NCBI GenBank assembly: GCA_963969365.1
Contig: OZ017758.1
Location: 1-64,000 of the forward strand
Source of the DNA: Asterochloris sp. CNOR1
Taxonomy: Eukaryota; Chlorophyta; Trebouxiophyceae; Trebouxiales; Trebouxiaceae
Direction of reading: 5' to 3'
Length of the DNA: 64,000 bases
Shown one piece after another: positions 46,201 to 58,200 of the stretch (the first letter of the stretch is position 1; the number at the start of each line of letters is the position of its first letter). The notes beneath the pieces are model-generated. The model did not search any database, was not told where the DNA came from, and was given only the letters and a program-made list of their open reading frames with translations. A program made the position numbers and the translations under genes.

Positions 46201-48408
46201 GCCTGGTGCTTGTGACCCATCGCAGCCCTGTGTGCCGCACATGTTGTGTCGCCGCATGACGTGGCGCTTGCACTCCCGTTCCGACCCTGTCCAGACCCTG
46301 TGCAGGAAATGCTCGTGTCAGCAACAATGGCAGCCCTTCGCAAAGCGCAGAGCCCCCAGTCGTCCCCGGTCAGAGTGCAGCAGCAACAAGCGTCCCAGTT
46401 GCACGCACTGAAGCAGCAGTATCAGGGCAGGCTCGATCAGCAGCAGCAGCAGCTGGAAGCTGTCTCTGCCCAGCTGCAACAGGTGAGACAGCTGGAGTAG
46501 ATGTGGGGTGTCGCATTGTCCCTGCCTAAAGGCCTCACTCTGATGGGCATGCTTCTATGCACATCAGCCAGCTGGCAGGTGGGCACAAAGGTTTTATTTC
46601 TCCAAAAAGTCTTGCAATAAGGCTTCACAGCACTGTTTGTGGATAATGCAGAGTTCAGGCAGGTTCAGATGTGTGGATTGCTCAGGCCGGCATTCTGAGC
46701 TATCAACCATTGCTGGGTTGCCTTCCTGTCGAGGCATCTCTTTCAGGTGCCTGGCTTGATACATTTCTGCAGCAAGGGTCCCGTCAAAGCTGCAGCCATG
46801 ATGAGCTCGTGTCTGCAGGAACGGCAGACAGCAGTTCAGCAGGTGCACAAAGCTGCACAGGAGAGGCAGGAGGCCCTGCAGGACCAGGAGGCCAGTCTAT
46901 ACAGCGAGGTAAACAATAGAATAACCAGGACACTGTAGCAGGAATATTCAAACTTCTGCAGCCTCCTGTCCGGCGGCTTGTGAGGCATCATGTCGTAGTT
47001 GGCTGTTGGTCGTGACAGCCTGGAGCATTGCCTCTCTGCTGGGGGTGATCCTCTCTCTGCATGCTTGGGCGGCTGGTGGGGTCTGTTTAAGTGCACTGTG
47101 TTAGCTTACTGGGCCTGCTGAGGCCTGTATTTGGACCCAGGTGTTGAGCTTCTGCATTGGGATTGTTGGGATTCAGAGTTGGGATGCTGGTGTGGCAGGG
47201 CAGACTGCGCACCTGCAGAGCTTTGTGTGGCTTGGAGGTTCTGCTCACAGAGGTCCACTTTGGCTGCCTGCAGATGGAGCAGACCAAGGCAGACCTTCTG
47301 GCAGAGCAGCAGCGCCTGCTGACATCCCTGCGTTCCGAGCAGCAGCACCTCCAACAGAAGGTAGGGCGGCCGCATGATTGACACCAGGAAGTATATTCAT
47401 GACTCGCATACATAGGCCACCCTTTGTGGGGGTTTCTAGCCACTGTGGAATGCCCATCATCAGGGGTGTCATTGGCATCATGCTCATTGGCTTTTGGCAG
47501 GGGATTGATCTAATTCCAGCCTTGGTACTACTTGTAGCCAGTGGCCGCTGTTTAGCAATATGACATTATGCAAAGTGTCACTACACGGCTGCTGTTGTTT
47601 TGCGTGCGTGCTGCAGGTTTTTGAAATGGGCTACACTGACGTCGACTGGTGGCAGAAAGCACCTCTGCATGTCTGCCCCGCTGCATGGCTGCCTTGTCGC
47701 ATGCTGCTGAGTGCGGCAAGCTTGGTGCCTGCCGACATGACAGCCCTGCCCCCTCAGGCAGGCCAACAACATAGCAGCAGCCCCATCCGAGCTGCAAAGG
47801 GCGACTGCTGCAGCTGCTGTCCACCGCAGGCTGTGGAGCTGGAGTCTGCCCGCTCGCACTTTGAGGACAATCAGAGGGCATACTACGGCATCATCCGCAG
47901 ATTTGCGCCAGGGTTTGGCGCCGGCAGGTTCCTGGCAGCAGCAGTAGAGCGCATGGCTCAGAAGGTGGGCCATCAGGTCAAGCCTGCCAGCCATGACTTA
48001 TGCAGCAGGGGGGGGGTGGGCAGCACTCAGCCTTCAGGCCTGCCCCCTCTGGGAGACACAAGTCTAGTTCTGGTTTGCACGAAGAAGGAGCTCCATGAAG
48101 AAGGAGCTCCACAAGAAGCTAACTGATCCTTGTTTGTCTTTGCACTCATGCAAGCCCAAGTTGCGCTGCGTTTCAGTCCGCTCAGTCAGTGCATACGCAT
48201 GCAGAATGCCCAGGAGAACATGTTGGAGACAGACGGTTCCCTTTCCCAGATCAGCTCCCCAGCCAAGTCAAGTACGTCTAGCGGCAGAGGTAGCCTTGCA
48301 GACGACCGCCCTGTTCAGTCACATATCAAGTCCCCGCCTCCTGCGCACTATTCTGGGGTTCAGTCCCCGGCTCGAGCCTTCCAGCCTCACAATGGCCGAA
48401 ATGCATGA
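40291..48408 (+). CDS. ADIP/SSX2IP (Msd1)-like coiled-coil protein
   Basis: Thirteen exons keep phase and give 606 aa: 40291-40374, 40746-40884, 41276-41514, 42589-42717, 43745-43924, 44268-44420, 45428-45559, 45853-45924, 46306-46482, 46819-46908, 47274-47360, 47830-47964, 48205-48408. The marks of the afadin/alpha-actinin-binding family are in order: FGFPSTLNLL with VCNLVHGMLQQRQR, then RERELGALQNK, LTRERDDLQRQ, QTQFQHEIRRKELEHEKLQ, and MIVGAYETRLQDA. Animal and fungal members anchor microtubules at centrosomes or spindle poles; a basal-body role here is inference. Almost the whole protein is coiled coil, ending in a Ser/Pro/Gln tail. Introns 3-7 are large and packed with copies of the flanking exon edges, so decoy splice sites are abundant. 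Confidence 0.85.
41515..42588. repeat. Intron 3 of the ADIP-like gene: echoes of both exon edges
   Basis: The left part repeats the end of exon 3 (CTGGGGGCGCTGCAGAACAA, then GGT) at about 41650-41676 and 41950-41980, and a CTCCTGCAGA-TC-GGTGGGAG block at about 41596 and 41738. The right part has three tandem decoys of the exon 4 acceptor: CTGTCTGCAG, then GACGCAGACTTGGAG or AGCGCCCACCTGGAG. Their AG ends are at 42399, 42464 and 42526, before the genuine one at 42588 (spacing 65, 62, 62). Confidence 0.85.
43349..43372 (+). repeat. C24 homopolymer
   Basis: Twenty-four consecutive C residues followed by AAAAAG, in intron 4 of the ADIP-like gene. The length is probably unstable and may be a sequencing estimate. 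Confidence 0.9.
43660..43760. repeat. Echo of the exon 5 acceptor edge
   Basis: GGGCCTGCAGGAGCTGGAGC at 43667-43686 duplicates the genuine acceptor edge (CGCCTGCAGGAGCTGGAGC) at 43738 onward, 69-70 bp apart. The decoy runs into a TGA. Confidence 0.8.
44195..44490. repeat. Echoes of exon 6 on both sides
   Basis: The exon 6 start (ATTGTGGGTGCCTATGAGAC, then CCGGCTTCA) is echoed upstream at about 44205-44237 (ATTGTAGGTGCCTATGAGAC, CCACCTTCA) and downstream at about 44458-44482 (GCGCCTATGAGACCTGCCTT). The true exon (44268-44420) lies between. Confidence 0.85.
45060..45427. repeat. Echoes before exon 7
   Basis: CACCTGGAGGTGGAGGATGC at about 45067 resembles the exon 7 start (CAGGTGGAGGACGACTTTGT, 45425). 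Between them a block of the form CCAGCTGGCA-CTGG, CC-CTCCTCCACA, TTGCAGGAG occurs at about 45208, 45300 and (partly) 45394. Confidence 0.6.
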
Positions 48409-48592
48409 GCATCTCAGCCACTGTAGCAGCCCTGCTTTGTTCTAGTATCTATGTTTTGTCAATGTTTGGTGCTCTGCTTGACAGGCAACAGTTGATGCCC
48501 CATCTGTTCCGCGTGCTTGCTTTCAGAAACACATGACGATCCTGGCATATACCTTCCTCTGCCTCAATTTTGTCTGCCGTCCCCCTGTAACT

Positions 48593-51500
48593 ATGCACAG
48601 CATTCAGCTGTGGCCACGTGACGGATCGGAAGACATCAAATCCTTATTTGAACACTATGAGGGGCTTCAGGTTTCCTTCTTCACGCTCCTGTCGGGGCAA
48701 GACACCGAAACAGGCAGAATTCTTCAGGCGGCATGGCTGACTCCAGCCAGATCGTGGGGCTGCACAGGCAGCCAAGCAACGGACAGCACCAAAGCTTAGC
48801 GGCAAGCTTCACATGCCCACAGTCCTTAGTGCAGCCTTTGTGTGGTACTGACTATGCCCACTATGCCTGTCCTGCAGGATATCTATGAGAAGCAGAGCAA
48901 TTTGTATCGCAACACACTATCCTCAAAGCAGCGCTTTGCAACCCTTCAAGAGAATGAGGAGACCTTCATCCCACCACAGGACCTCAAGGTCATCCGGACT
49001 CTGGGGGAAGGCAGCTTTGCTTCAGGTCAGCGTCAGGCTATGGGCGCTTTCAAAGGGCACCTTTTCCCATGTGGCATACATACAGCCGGCGCCCCATTGC
49101 TCGACAGGAGTGCTGCAGCTGCAGCCTGGCATACCTGCAAGCCTCGTCTGCAGCAGACAGGCAGGTGTCTGTGTGTTGTGCTGCCGCTGGGCTCCCGTAC
49201 TGCGCTGGGTGCCATCACAGGGCTGCACCTGCCTCAGGCCGCTTGTCTGGCCTGGCTGGTGCTCATTTCTTCCTGTGTGACCACTGCCTGCCATCAACAG
49301 GAGGGGACATATGCTGTGGGCGAGTGCAGTGCCTGCTTTCATGCTGATTCCCTGAACGCTGGTCGCCTTCTGCCATCATTTGCACCAAGCAGTGTACATG
49401 CTCCAGCAGGACAGCTGCACCTCTAGAGCCTGCAGAGGCTAGCACCTGGCACCCCGCAAGGACATGGGATGGCTGGGCTGCACAGGGCAGCCTGCTCTTG
49501 CCAAGGTGTACAGAGCTTGCCTGCAGTTCTGCGGGTGCAGCACCAACAGCTGCCGGCCTCGCCAGAGGCTGATGTATGTCAAAGCTCCTCACCAGACTGC
49601 TCACTTGTAGTGACTGCAAGGCAGCAGCATGGCGGTCTGTGAGTATGCGTAGACTGTCAAGCTGTCAACAAGCTCACAAGCAGCCCCTCCTCCTGTGACC
49701 TGCAGTACAGGTGTGCGAGTGGAAGACAGGGAACCCACCAGGGCTGGTGGCAGTCAAGCGCTTGAAGCCCAGCCAGGGGCCCAACAGCCAACAGGAGGTC
49801 ACCAGCTTTGTCAAAGAGTGCGGCATCCTGAGGAAGCTGAGCCACAGGTGGGCTTACATCTTCAGCAGGCAGAGGTCACTAGTGTTGTCAAGGAGTGTGG
49901 CATTCTGACGAAGCTGAACCACATGTGGGCAGGAGTGTTGCAGCAGATAGGGGGCGTGAGATTTGGCAGCAGATGGAAGTCAGACTCGCGTCGGCAAAGA
50001 GTGCGGCATATTGAGAAGGCTGGACCATAGAGGGGCAGGGGCATTGCAGTGGATGGAGGTCGCGAGCTTTGGCAGCGGATAGAGGTCATGGGTGTTGTCA
50101 AGGAGTGTGGCATTCTGGGGAGGATGCTCTGCCGGCACTTAGTCATGAGGTTGCACGCCTCACCCCCCCTGCATGTGTGCTGTGTCTGCAGGCACATTGT
50201 GAAGTACCTGGGGTTTGGCCACGATGAGCCCGTGCCCACCGACAGCGAGACCCAGGTCCCAGCCCCCAGCTGCACCTACCTTGTGCAGGAGTACCTGGAG
50301 TCCGGGACTCTCAAGTCCCTGGTGTTAAAACAGGTGCGTGGGTCCCATCAGCTCTCCAACCGTGGGAGCAGCTTGCGGCTCCTTGCCCCTTGACTGGCGC
50401 GGCAAGGAACCCCCTTCGGGGGCTGAGCCAGCGGCTTTTGTCGCATACTGATCTTGCCTCAGGTTCACCAGCAGCACCCAAGTCCACGCCAGAAAGGGTG
50501 CCAATGACTTGAGGCCAATTGGCTGATTGACAGCAGGTCAGCAAATGGATCAACATTGCGGACAATTGCTTGTACTTGGAGTCAAGGCTGCTCAACTCCC
50601 TGATGCTCAAAGGAGTCTGGGGTGCTAAGTACTGGTTCTGGTGCTGAGATGGGTGCATGGGTTGATTGGCTGCTTGGCTCAATCTCTAGTGCTCAATCAT
50701 GGGCATGCGCTGGTTGACGGCAGGCCCTGCACGGCATCAAAGCTGCTGTGGAGAGTGCTTGGGTGCCTGTCGGGCCCTCAAGGCTCTGCAAATGTCTGCC
50801 AGCATGGCAGCCATCATATGTATGCAGTCTGCGCCCACATGTTGAAGTGCAGTGCTGAATGAGGTGCTGCTGCATGCTGCAGATGGTCAACCCCTTTGCC
50901 CACTCCTATACCTCAGGGCAGGTGCGTCGCAGCAGTCTGTGCAGGCACTTCAGCCAGCCTTGGTCTTGTGCTAGCTGCTAATCACCTGGCTGCAACAGTT
51001 TCAGTCAAGAGCAGCCTCAGGTGACCGGCTGCCATGCTGGTGCATGGTGTCAGGCTGCACCTGATGGGTTTATTTGCTGTTGCAGGCCTTTGAGTGGATG
51101 ATGCAGATAGCAGACGCTCTCACGTATTTGCACCATCTCGATCCCACAGTGAGGGCATCACACTGGCAGCTGCGCTGAAGATCTATCTTGGGAGCGTTGT
51201 GCCCTCCCTCACCTCACAAGCGCATCTGACCCTGCCACTGCTCTGTAGGTCATTCACCGGGACCTGAAGCTGGAGAACATCCTACTGAGTGAGTGCGCTT
51301 CAGATCAGCTCGCACCTGCATGTGCTGGGGCAGCCCAGTTGCCAGTCCTTGCACGGCAGAGCAAGCCAGTATCTGGGATGGGCTCAGAAGCTGTCTTGGC
51401 CCACATGTTGCTGGGATCATGCAGCCTATCATGCATGACGTTCACCCACACGCACAGCAGTGACGCACCCTAAAGCTGCTTTGGCTGCCACATAGCGGTA

Positions 51501-54500
51501 GGTTCCACACGCTCAGCATCAACTGGATCACCTGGCATGCCCTTTGCACTAACCCCGAAAACCCCTGACTCCAACCTGCAGGGCCAGCTGGGGGCAAATC
51601 GTCCAAAGGTCGGGATGCTGTGCTGACAGATTTCGGCCTACATACCACAACAGCCGTCACAATGCAGCATGCCGGCTCCCACGCAGCATTGTGAGTGTGG
51701 CAGCGCTGCCCGGAACGCCACATGCCATCATGCCACTGCTGTCACAGTGTGGTACGGCGACTCCTGCACAGCGCTGTCAGTGCAGCCCCTCCTGCTGTCC
51801 TGCATGCCACATGTGTTCCTGCCAGCGTCCAGTCTGCTGTTCGTGGCAGAGATTGAGAGGGAAAGCACACAAGCCCCTTCCCCTGTTTGCTGCACATCTG
51901 CTGTGGCACATTGCAGAGCTGGTTCCCAGTGCACAGCACTGAAACAATTGCTAGATTCTGAAGGTTGATATGCTGCGTGCAGGCAAGACATTGCCGCAGG
52001 ACGTCCAATAAAAGGTCAGCACACCACTTTCAGTGAGACACCTGCAACCAAGTTGGCTGCTTCCTGTTCTGCCCCAAAGCCCAAGATGGCGGCCTGTGCT
52101 TGAGCTGGCGACTTGTGCCAGACCGTTGGCATGCCTTTAGGGCTACTGCGTCCAGGTCGTGCATTGATAGCATGCTGCTGCTCACTGCACTCGTGTGAGC
52201 AGGATGGGCCCTTGCCTGTAGCGTGCGCCTGCCCAGACAGACTCCATTCAGCCAGCCAGCTGTGGCTGCTGGTAAAAGACTCTGTTGTACCCTGCCAGAG
52301 AGGCCGCTTCCCCTCCAGATGTCTGTCTGCCAAGTGCCCTACCCGCAGAGCGGCCCCTCACGAGTCACCTAGCTGTGGTTGAGCGCCCACAGCTGGCTGG
52401 TTGGGCCATTCAAATCGTCCCCTAGGGCTTGCCATGCCCTCTGCTGTGGGCAACCCCACTCCCAAGACAGCCTTGAGCCAGCAGCCTTGTGTATATGCAG
52501 CACAGAACATGCCTAAGAGCAACAGCCTGCTGCATGCCCTGCCTGCAGACAAAGCATTTGTGCCGCAGCCTGGAGCTGCCTTCAGAACAGGACATCGCAA
52601 ATGATGGCCAGCAGTCTGCTTTTTACTCATGCCTGCCCACTCACAGCCGTCTCCAAAATGTGCAGTAGACCTGCTCTTTTTTCTGTCTGCAGTCAAGGAC
52701 ATCCTGGACAACATCTAGCGCCTGCATGGGTGCCCCCATGACAAAACGCTTGCGTGAATACAGCAGATGTGCTGCCTTCAGACTAGGACATCCTGGACAG
52801 GAGTCTCACCATATGAACCTTGTGAACACAGCAGATGTGCCACCTGCAGACAAGGACATCCTGGACAAGAGCCAGCGCCTGGACCGCGCTCTGTCCAGAT
52901 CGCCTGGCAGCAGCATGCACGGCGCCCTCAACTTCATGGACCACCTGAACCGCAGCCGCCGCGCGGGACAGGCCAGTTCGAGGCAGCAGCAGGACCAGAG
53001 CACCAGCTTTGACCTGACAGGGCGTACAGGCAGCTACATGTACATGGCACCCGAGGTGCTCATGGGGCAGCCCTACAACGAAAAGGTGGGCTCCCCCTCA
53101 GGGATCATGCTGAAGCGGGGGCAGCTAAATGTACATTGCACCTTGCCCAAGGGGCAGCCTTGTAATGGAAAGGGATCATGCCGAAGCAGGACCTGTCTGA
53201 ACTGCAATTTCCTCATGTATCCTGCGGCTGCTTTCTCCTTCTGACCTGTCAGGAGCCTCCTCCTCGTGGCAGCTGCACTGCAAGTGGTTCAAGTCTGGAG
53301 AGGGCCATGACCTGTTTGAGGACCCATGTCCTCTGATCTGCATCAACAAGCCGTGGGCGGTGATGACGGTCCTGCAAGCGCTTTTGCTTTGCAGCCATTG
53401 AGGAGCAACAAAACCCATGCTTGTTGTTGCAACCCTTCAGGCAATGCCAGGGCTTGACCTGCTGGGCCCAGACTGGACTGCCAGCAACAGTCCTGTGCGT
53501 AATCTGCTTGCAGGGTCACATGTCAGCAGCACACGCATGCCGTGCTTTCATCTGGGCACCAGGCTGCAGATCTTGCCCATGACTTGTAGCAGCTGCACCA
53601 GCGGCAGAACCTGAGCATAGCATGCTGACGGGGCCAGAAGTGCATATATGTTTGGGTGACATCGCTTCAGCTCCCTCTTGGCCTGCTGCTGCTGATGCCG
53701 CCGCACACGAAGGGCCAGTGGTGCTGCCATTGGCCTGCACGTGGATGTTTCGCCCCACAGGGTGGTGCTGTACGAGCTGATGATGCGGCGCTTCAGCTCT
53801 TCGCCTGTGGCCTGCTGCTGCTGCTGCTGCATGCACAGGGCCCATACCTCAGGGCCCCTACTTCTGCCCTACTGGCCTGCAGGTGGACGTGTTCTCCTTT
53901 GGGGTGGTGCTGTATGAGCTGATGATGCGGGAGGTCACCTCTGCAGTGGTGATTCAGTCTGGGGACCCGCAGATGCCGGAGCTGTACGCCTTCAAGGTGA
54001 TGCAGCACTGCCTGTGATGCCTGCTACGGCCTGTCTGCAACCCATGCAAGCAGCCAGGCTGCTGCCATGAGCCAAGAGGTGGCTGCAGTGCTTGGTGATG
54101 CCTGCAACTCAGAGTGATGGCAATGAACACCCCTGCAGGAGCTGCCGTCCCGTGCCCATCTTGCCATGGAAACAAGCCAGGTGCCTGCAGGAGCTGCTGC
54201 TCCGATCTCAATAGTGAGGGGCCACTTGTGCTGCACATGCGGCTGGGCGTGTACAGGAGGTTTCAAACCCTCAATCCTCAACTGGGAGGGCTGCTGAGCC
54301 AGGAGTGCAGGGAGGTCCTAATGCATCTGAGCGGCCGGCGGGTACAGGAGGCCCTGAACTTGGACCCCTGCCGAGTACAGGAGGCCGCGGAGCCATGAGT
54401 GCAGGAGGTGCCGGTCTGCCTGCATCTGATCAGTCCCCTCCATGCTGCAGGTGGCTGGCGGGTACAGGCGGCCGCTGAGCAAGGACTGGCCAGAGGCGCT

Positions 54501-54660
54501 GCAGATGCTGGTGCGGGACTGCTGGCAGCAGTCGCCCGACAAGCGGCCGCCCATGGCAGAGGTGCATGCCCGCATGGATGAGATGCAGCGCTCAGGCACC
54601 ATCGAGAAACTGGACGGGGGCATGACCAAGGCGGCCAAGCAGTGCTGCAGCGTCATGTAG
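48593..54660 (+). CDS. TKL/Raf-like protein kinase with C-terminal CaaX-like box
   Basis: Exons: 48593-48670, 48878-49025, 49706-49847, 50192-50333, 50883-50921, 51086-51148, 51249-51288, 51582-51690, ~52850-53085, 53883-53996, 54451-54660. After ~60 N-terminal residues the kinase core shows GEGSFASV, VAVKRL (ATP Lys), YLVQEYLESGTL, VIHRDLKLENILL, LTDFGLHTTT, YMAPEVLMG, VDVFSFGVVLYELMMR and CWQQSPDKRPPM, so all catalytic residues are present. The segment between DFG and APE is long (over 90 residues; RALSRSPGSSMHG, then SSRQQQDQSTSFDLTG). The protein ends KQCCSVM and TAG: a Cys-Ser-Val-Met CaaX box with a Cys before it, suggesting lipid anchoring. The join from exon 8 (phase 2) to the 52850 exon (phase 1) does not close, so an exon or border is missing there. 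Substrate unknown. Confidence 0.85.
49848..50191. repeat. Kinase intron 3: three echoes of the exon 3 end
   Basis: The exon 3 end (GAGGTCACCAGCTTTGTCAA, then AGAGTGCGGCATCCTGAGG, AAGCTGAGCCACAGGTGGG; from 49795) is copied at 49872-49930 with few changes, at about 49978-50035 and at about 50083-50130. Together these fill most of the 344-nt intron. Confidence 0.9.
52680..52849. repeat. Echoes of the kinase exon 9 acceptor edge
   Basis: The edge CTGCAGACAAGGACATCCTG, then GACAAGAGCCAGCGCCTG (52844 on), is preceded by copies at about 52688-52722 (CTGCAGTCAAGGACATCCTG) and 52780-52808 (TTCAGACTAGGACATCCTGG). The block before it (ACAGCAGATGTGC) is also repeated. Confidence 0.85.
53665..53882. repeat. 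Echo of kinase exon 10, about 142 bp upstream
   Basis: 53731-53795 repeats the start of exon 10 (TGGCCTGCA-GTGGA-GT-TTC, then GGTGGTGCTGTA-GAGCTGAT). The coding sense VVLYELMMR is preserved in the copy, but its acceptor AG is lost (CACG instead of CAGG). A CTTCAGCTC-CTGCTGCTG block is also doubled. Confidence 0.85.
54310..54450. repeat. Echoes of the kinase exon 11 start
   Basis: GGCCGGCGGGTACAGGAGGC (about 54332) and CCGAGTACAGGAGGCCGCGG (about 54370) copy the exon 11 start GTGGCTGGCGGGTACAGGCG at 54451. A GTGCAGGAGGTGCCGG block follows. Confidence 0.8.
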
Positions 54661-55278
54661 CCGCAGAGCGGCAGCAGAGCGTTCCTGCTGTGAGTCAATC
54701 CGTTGTGTCCACGAGAGTTGCTGTCCTCAGTGCTGTAGCGTTTTAAGCGCTGCTGCTCGTCATGGTGAGGGGTTCGAGCCCCCGCCGTGAACTGTCATGC
54801 CTTGTCACCCTGAAGTGCCGTTCCCTGCCCATCAGTCTGAAGTTGTGCAGTCTGAGCCCCCATGTGGCTCAGGCCTGACTCCCATTTGTCCTTGATAGGC
54901 AGGCTGGTCAGCACCATTGAGATGTCTTACGCTTGACATACTTGCGAGGTTTTGATGCTAGTGAGTTCTTCCAGCATCCCAGTGGCAGCCCAAGAGCTAT
55001 GGCTGCAATTCCCACATTCGATTGAAACCATCAGGCCCCCCCCTGGCCCCATGCCCTGACCTGCTGATGCCAATTGCATGTTCTGAGGACCCGGACTCTT
55101 TTTCATGGGCAGCCTCCCTTTCAGCAATTCAATGCTTTTGGTTCTGTCCATGATCTTGAAGGCATTTTGGCAAGTCTGCCAGTGGTGTTCAACTGATAAC
55201 TTCTGCTCACAGCCAGATCCTGCCAAGCTACTAGATGCAGAGTGTCCCCCGTGCTTTATCAAAAACAAAATGCCAGCC
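54661..55278. other. Convergent intergenic region, kinase / DXR
   Basis: 618 bp between the two stop codons. It holds no supportable gene. GGGGTTCGAGCCCCC at 54768-54782 is a tRNA T-arm-like hairpin, but no acceptor stem or anticodon arm can be built around it. Both genes' 3' UTRs must lie here. Confidence 0.6.
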
Positions 55279-58200
55279 TCAGGCCACTGCCAGCGGTTGC
55301 TCTTTGCCTGCCCTCTGGGCCACCCACTGGCGTGCCCATGCATCGTAGTGCACAATCTCGTCCAGACTGGGCGCCATGACGAGTTCCCGTCTGTGAGCAT
55401 CACAACACTGCTCCACAAGCTTTACAATGTCCATGTAGCCAACCTTCTCGTCCAGGAACATCTCCACTGCCTGCAGACGCAGAAAGAAGAGTGTGTATGC
55501 ATTCAAGGAAGGCGACCTTTGAGCAGACACAGTGTCCTGGTCTGCAAACAGAAGGAGCAGCTGCCCGGCCATTGGCCATGCAATCCCCCACGCTCACATT
55601 GGCTGCGCACAAATTCTTGCTTGAGGCCTCTCGACCCACACAGCTCACAGAAGCAAGATGTCCCGAGCCGCAATTTCTGCGGCTACCAACAACCCATTCA
55701 AAGCAAGCTGAGGTGTCAAGGTGATCCCAGCAGGCACACCTGCTCGTTGGCAGCGCTGAGGACGCCCGTCATGGTTCCCCCTGCCCTCCCCGCTGCATAT
55801 GCCAGGTTCATGGCGGGGTACTTGGCATCGTCAGGGGCCTTGAAGGTAAGGTCGCCCATCTTGACAAAGTCCAGGCGGGGGCAAAACTGCTCGCTGCAGG
55901 GTAGGCGCTGTGGCCAAGCCATTGTCACCAGGATGGGGATGCGCATAGACGGCCACCCCAGCTGCAGGAACAGGGCAGGGCAAGAGTTGAGCAGGGAAGG
56001 AGTTACAGAGTGCGGAGGCAGCTGTCTGTGCTTGGCTGCACTGCACCCAGGGCTTGGCTTCAGGGTCGCAGGGACGGCCATCCCAGGTGCAGGTACAGGG
56101 AGGGCAAGAATAGAACAGGTCAGGAGGCATCGCACAAACAGGGCAGGGCAAGTGCTGAGTAGAGCAGCATATTCAGAAACAGGGCAGGGCAACAAGTATG
56201 ACACAGAATGTGTAACAGAGCAGAATAGCAGGTGCAGTGTGCATAGGCAGCTATCTGCGTCTGGCTGCAACCATCATTATGGAGTGTTGCAACGACCTAC
56301 AACCGTAACCCTGCACACAGAGGCCATCGTGCCGCACAGGCAGATATATATAGCTTGACACACAGGGGATGGCATGCACCACAGCAGCAGCACTAGCAGC
56401 AGCAGGCTCCAGGCATCTTCAAGCGCTAGGCAACAGTGCATGTACTTGCGTTTGCTACACACAGTTTCTTTTTTTTGGTTGGCACCTGTTTCCTTTTGTG
56501 GGAGCGCACTTGTGCTTCCCAAAGGCACAATCAACCATGAGACTTGCTCACAGCTTGTTTTCCCTCACTGGACATGGACGCAAATGCCTGCTACACTATC
56601 TCTGTGGTGAGCAGAGGCCCATGCCCAGCCCTTACAAGTGCAAAAGCTGACCCTGTTGCCTGATGGCGCAATTGCATGCATCGTCCCTAGTTGAAGCCCT
56701 GAATTTTCCAGCAACAGAAATGTGATGAGTCAAAGCATGAGCCTCACCTGGGCCAGCACAGATGAGTCTGCGGTTTCCACCATGGAGTGGATGATGGACT
56801 GGGGGTGGATCACAATGTCAATGTTGTTGTAGTCCACCCCAAACAGGTAGTGGGCCTCAATGACCTGATTTGCAGGACAGGACAAACTGGTCAGCCTGGC
56901 TTGACGTCACATGAAAAGAGTGCGGCGTCTTTCTTAACCCAAGCTGTGGCAGGGCAGCATTCGTGGTGTGTAGGCATGTTTTGGACGGCAGCCAGCCTTA
57001 GGAGATTGAGACAGGGCGGCACAATGAACAAAGCCTGGCGTGACGGCAGACAAGGGAGTGGGGCACCAAGTCCTTGTGGCAGGCAGCAGTGGTGCGTGTG
57101 CTTCCTGCATTATGCAGCCAACATCAAGGGCGTTCACGCTGAGCCTGATGCAAGTGTGTGTGGCGGCTACATAGCAAAGGATTGCAGCAGCAGGGGTGCC
57201 TGTGCATGTTGCGGTCGGCTGCTTGCACACACACAAGAAGTTCAAACTGAGCCTGGTGCAGGTGACCTGCCACAACTCATGAGGCACAGCTTTCCAGCAC
57301 AGTGCACACTGCGTGCCACTGCTGCGGTGCAGTTGCGTGCCACACCTGCGGTGCAGGCGCTGAGCCCTTGTTTCTGCTGAGACCTGGTGCAGGTGCCAAG
57401 CAGCGGTGAGGCCATACCTGAGACAGCCCCTCAGCCAGCTGGCCAGAGCTGCTGGACACACTGCTGCCTTCTGTGTCACAACAAAATTCCCACACTGGAC
57501 GCCACAAATGATGCTGGCAATACACAAGCATACAAAGACAACAAGCAAATGTTGTTTGCAGAATACAATGATGGAAAGAATCTTATAGTAGCGCAGGTGT
57601 CACCTCCAGGCCCTTGTTCATCAGCGTGGCCGAGTCCACAGTGATCTTGCGCCCCATGCTCCAGTTGGGGTGCTTCAGCGCATCAGCCACCTGCAGCAGG
57701 GAGGGCCAGAGCGGGCCACACTACATCATAGGCGGCGCAGGACTGTGTGCCGGCAACCCGCGGCAGTAGGCTCCCCGGGACATGCCGTGCTCAGCAAGAG
57801 GAAGGACCAGTGAGGAAGCAGCAACAGGGTCGAAGTAGCCGCAGCCCAATTGGCGGTCTGCAAGCCTCATGTGCCTAGTGCCGAGTCAGTCAATGCGACT
57901 GTCTGCCCCGATCTGTGGCAGTTGTGAAGCAGTGGCGCAGCTGCGTGACCAGAGAAGGAGCTGCTGTAGCTGCCACATATGCGACAGCAAATCTAGGCCT
58001 GAATTTCTGACAGACAGCCTAGAGTAGCAGCCCAGGCACAGCGACCCACCTTGGTAAGCTGCGGCTTCTTGATTGGCCAGTCCCTGAGGCAGCCAGATGC
58101 TGTGGTGCAGAGTTCCAAGTGCTCACTTAACCACCCAAAGCAGCACAAGCTCTGCAACCCACCTTGACATGCTGCAGCTTCTCGACTGGCCAGTCCCTGA

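Noticed and set aside
54740-54795. tRNA-like T-arm (GGGGTTCGAGCCCCC)
   Set aside because: The hairpin and B-box-like word are good, but no 7-bp acceptor stem, D arm or matching anticodon stem can be folded upstream. It is probably a decayed tRNA-derived sequence or chance.
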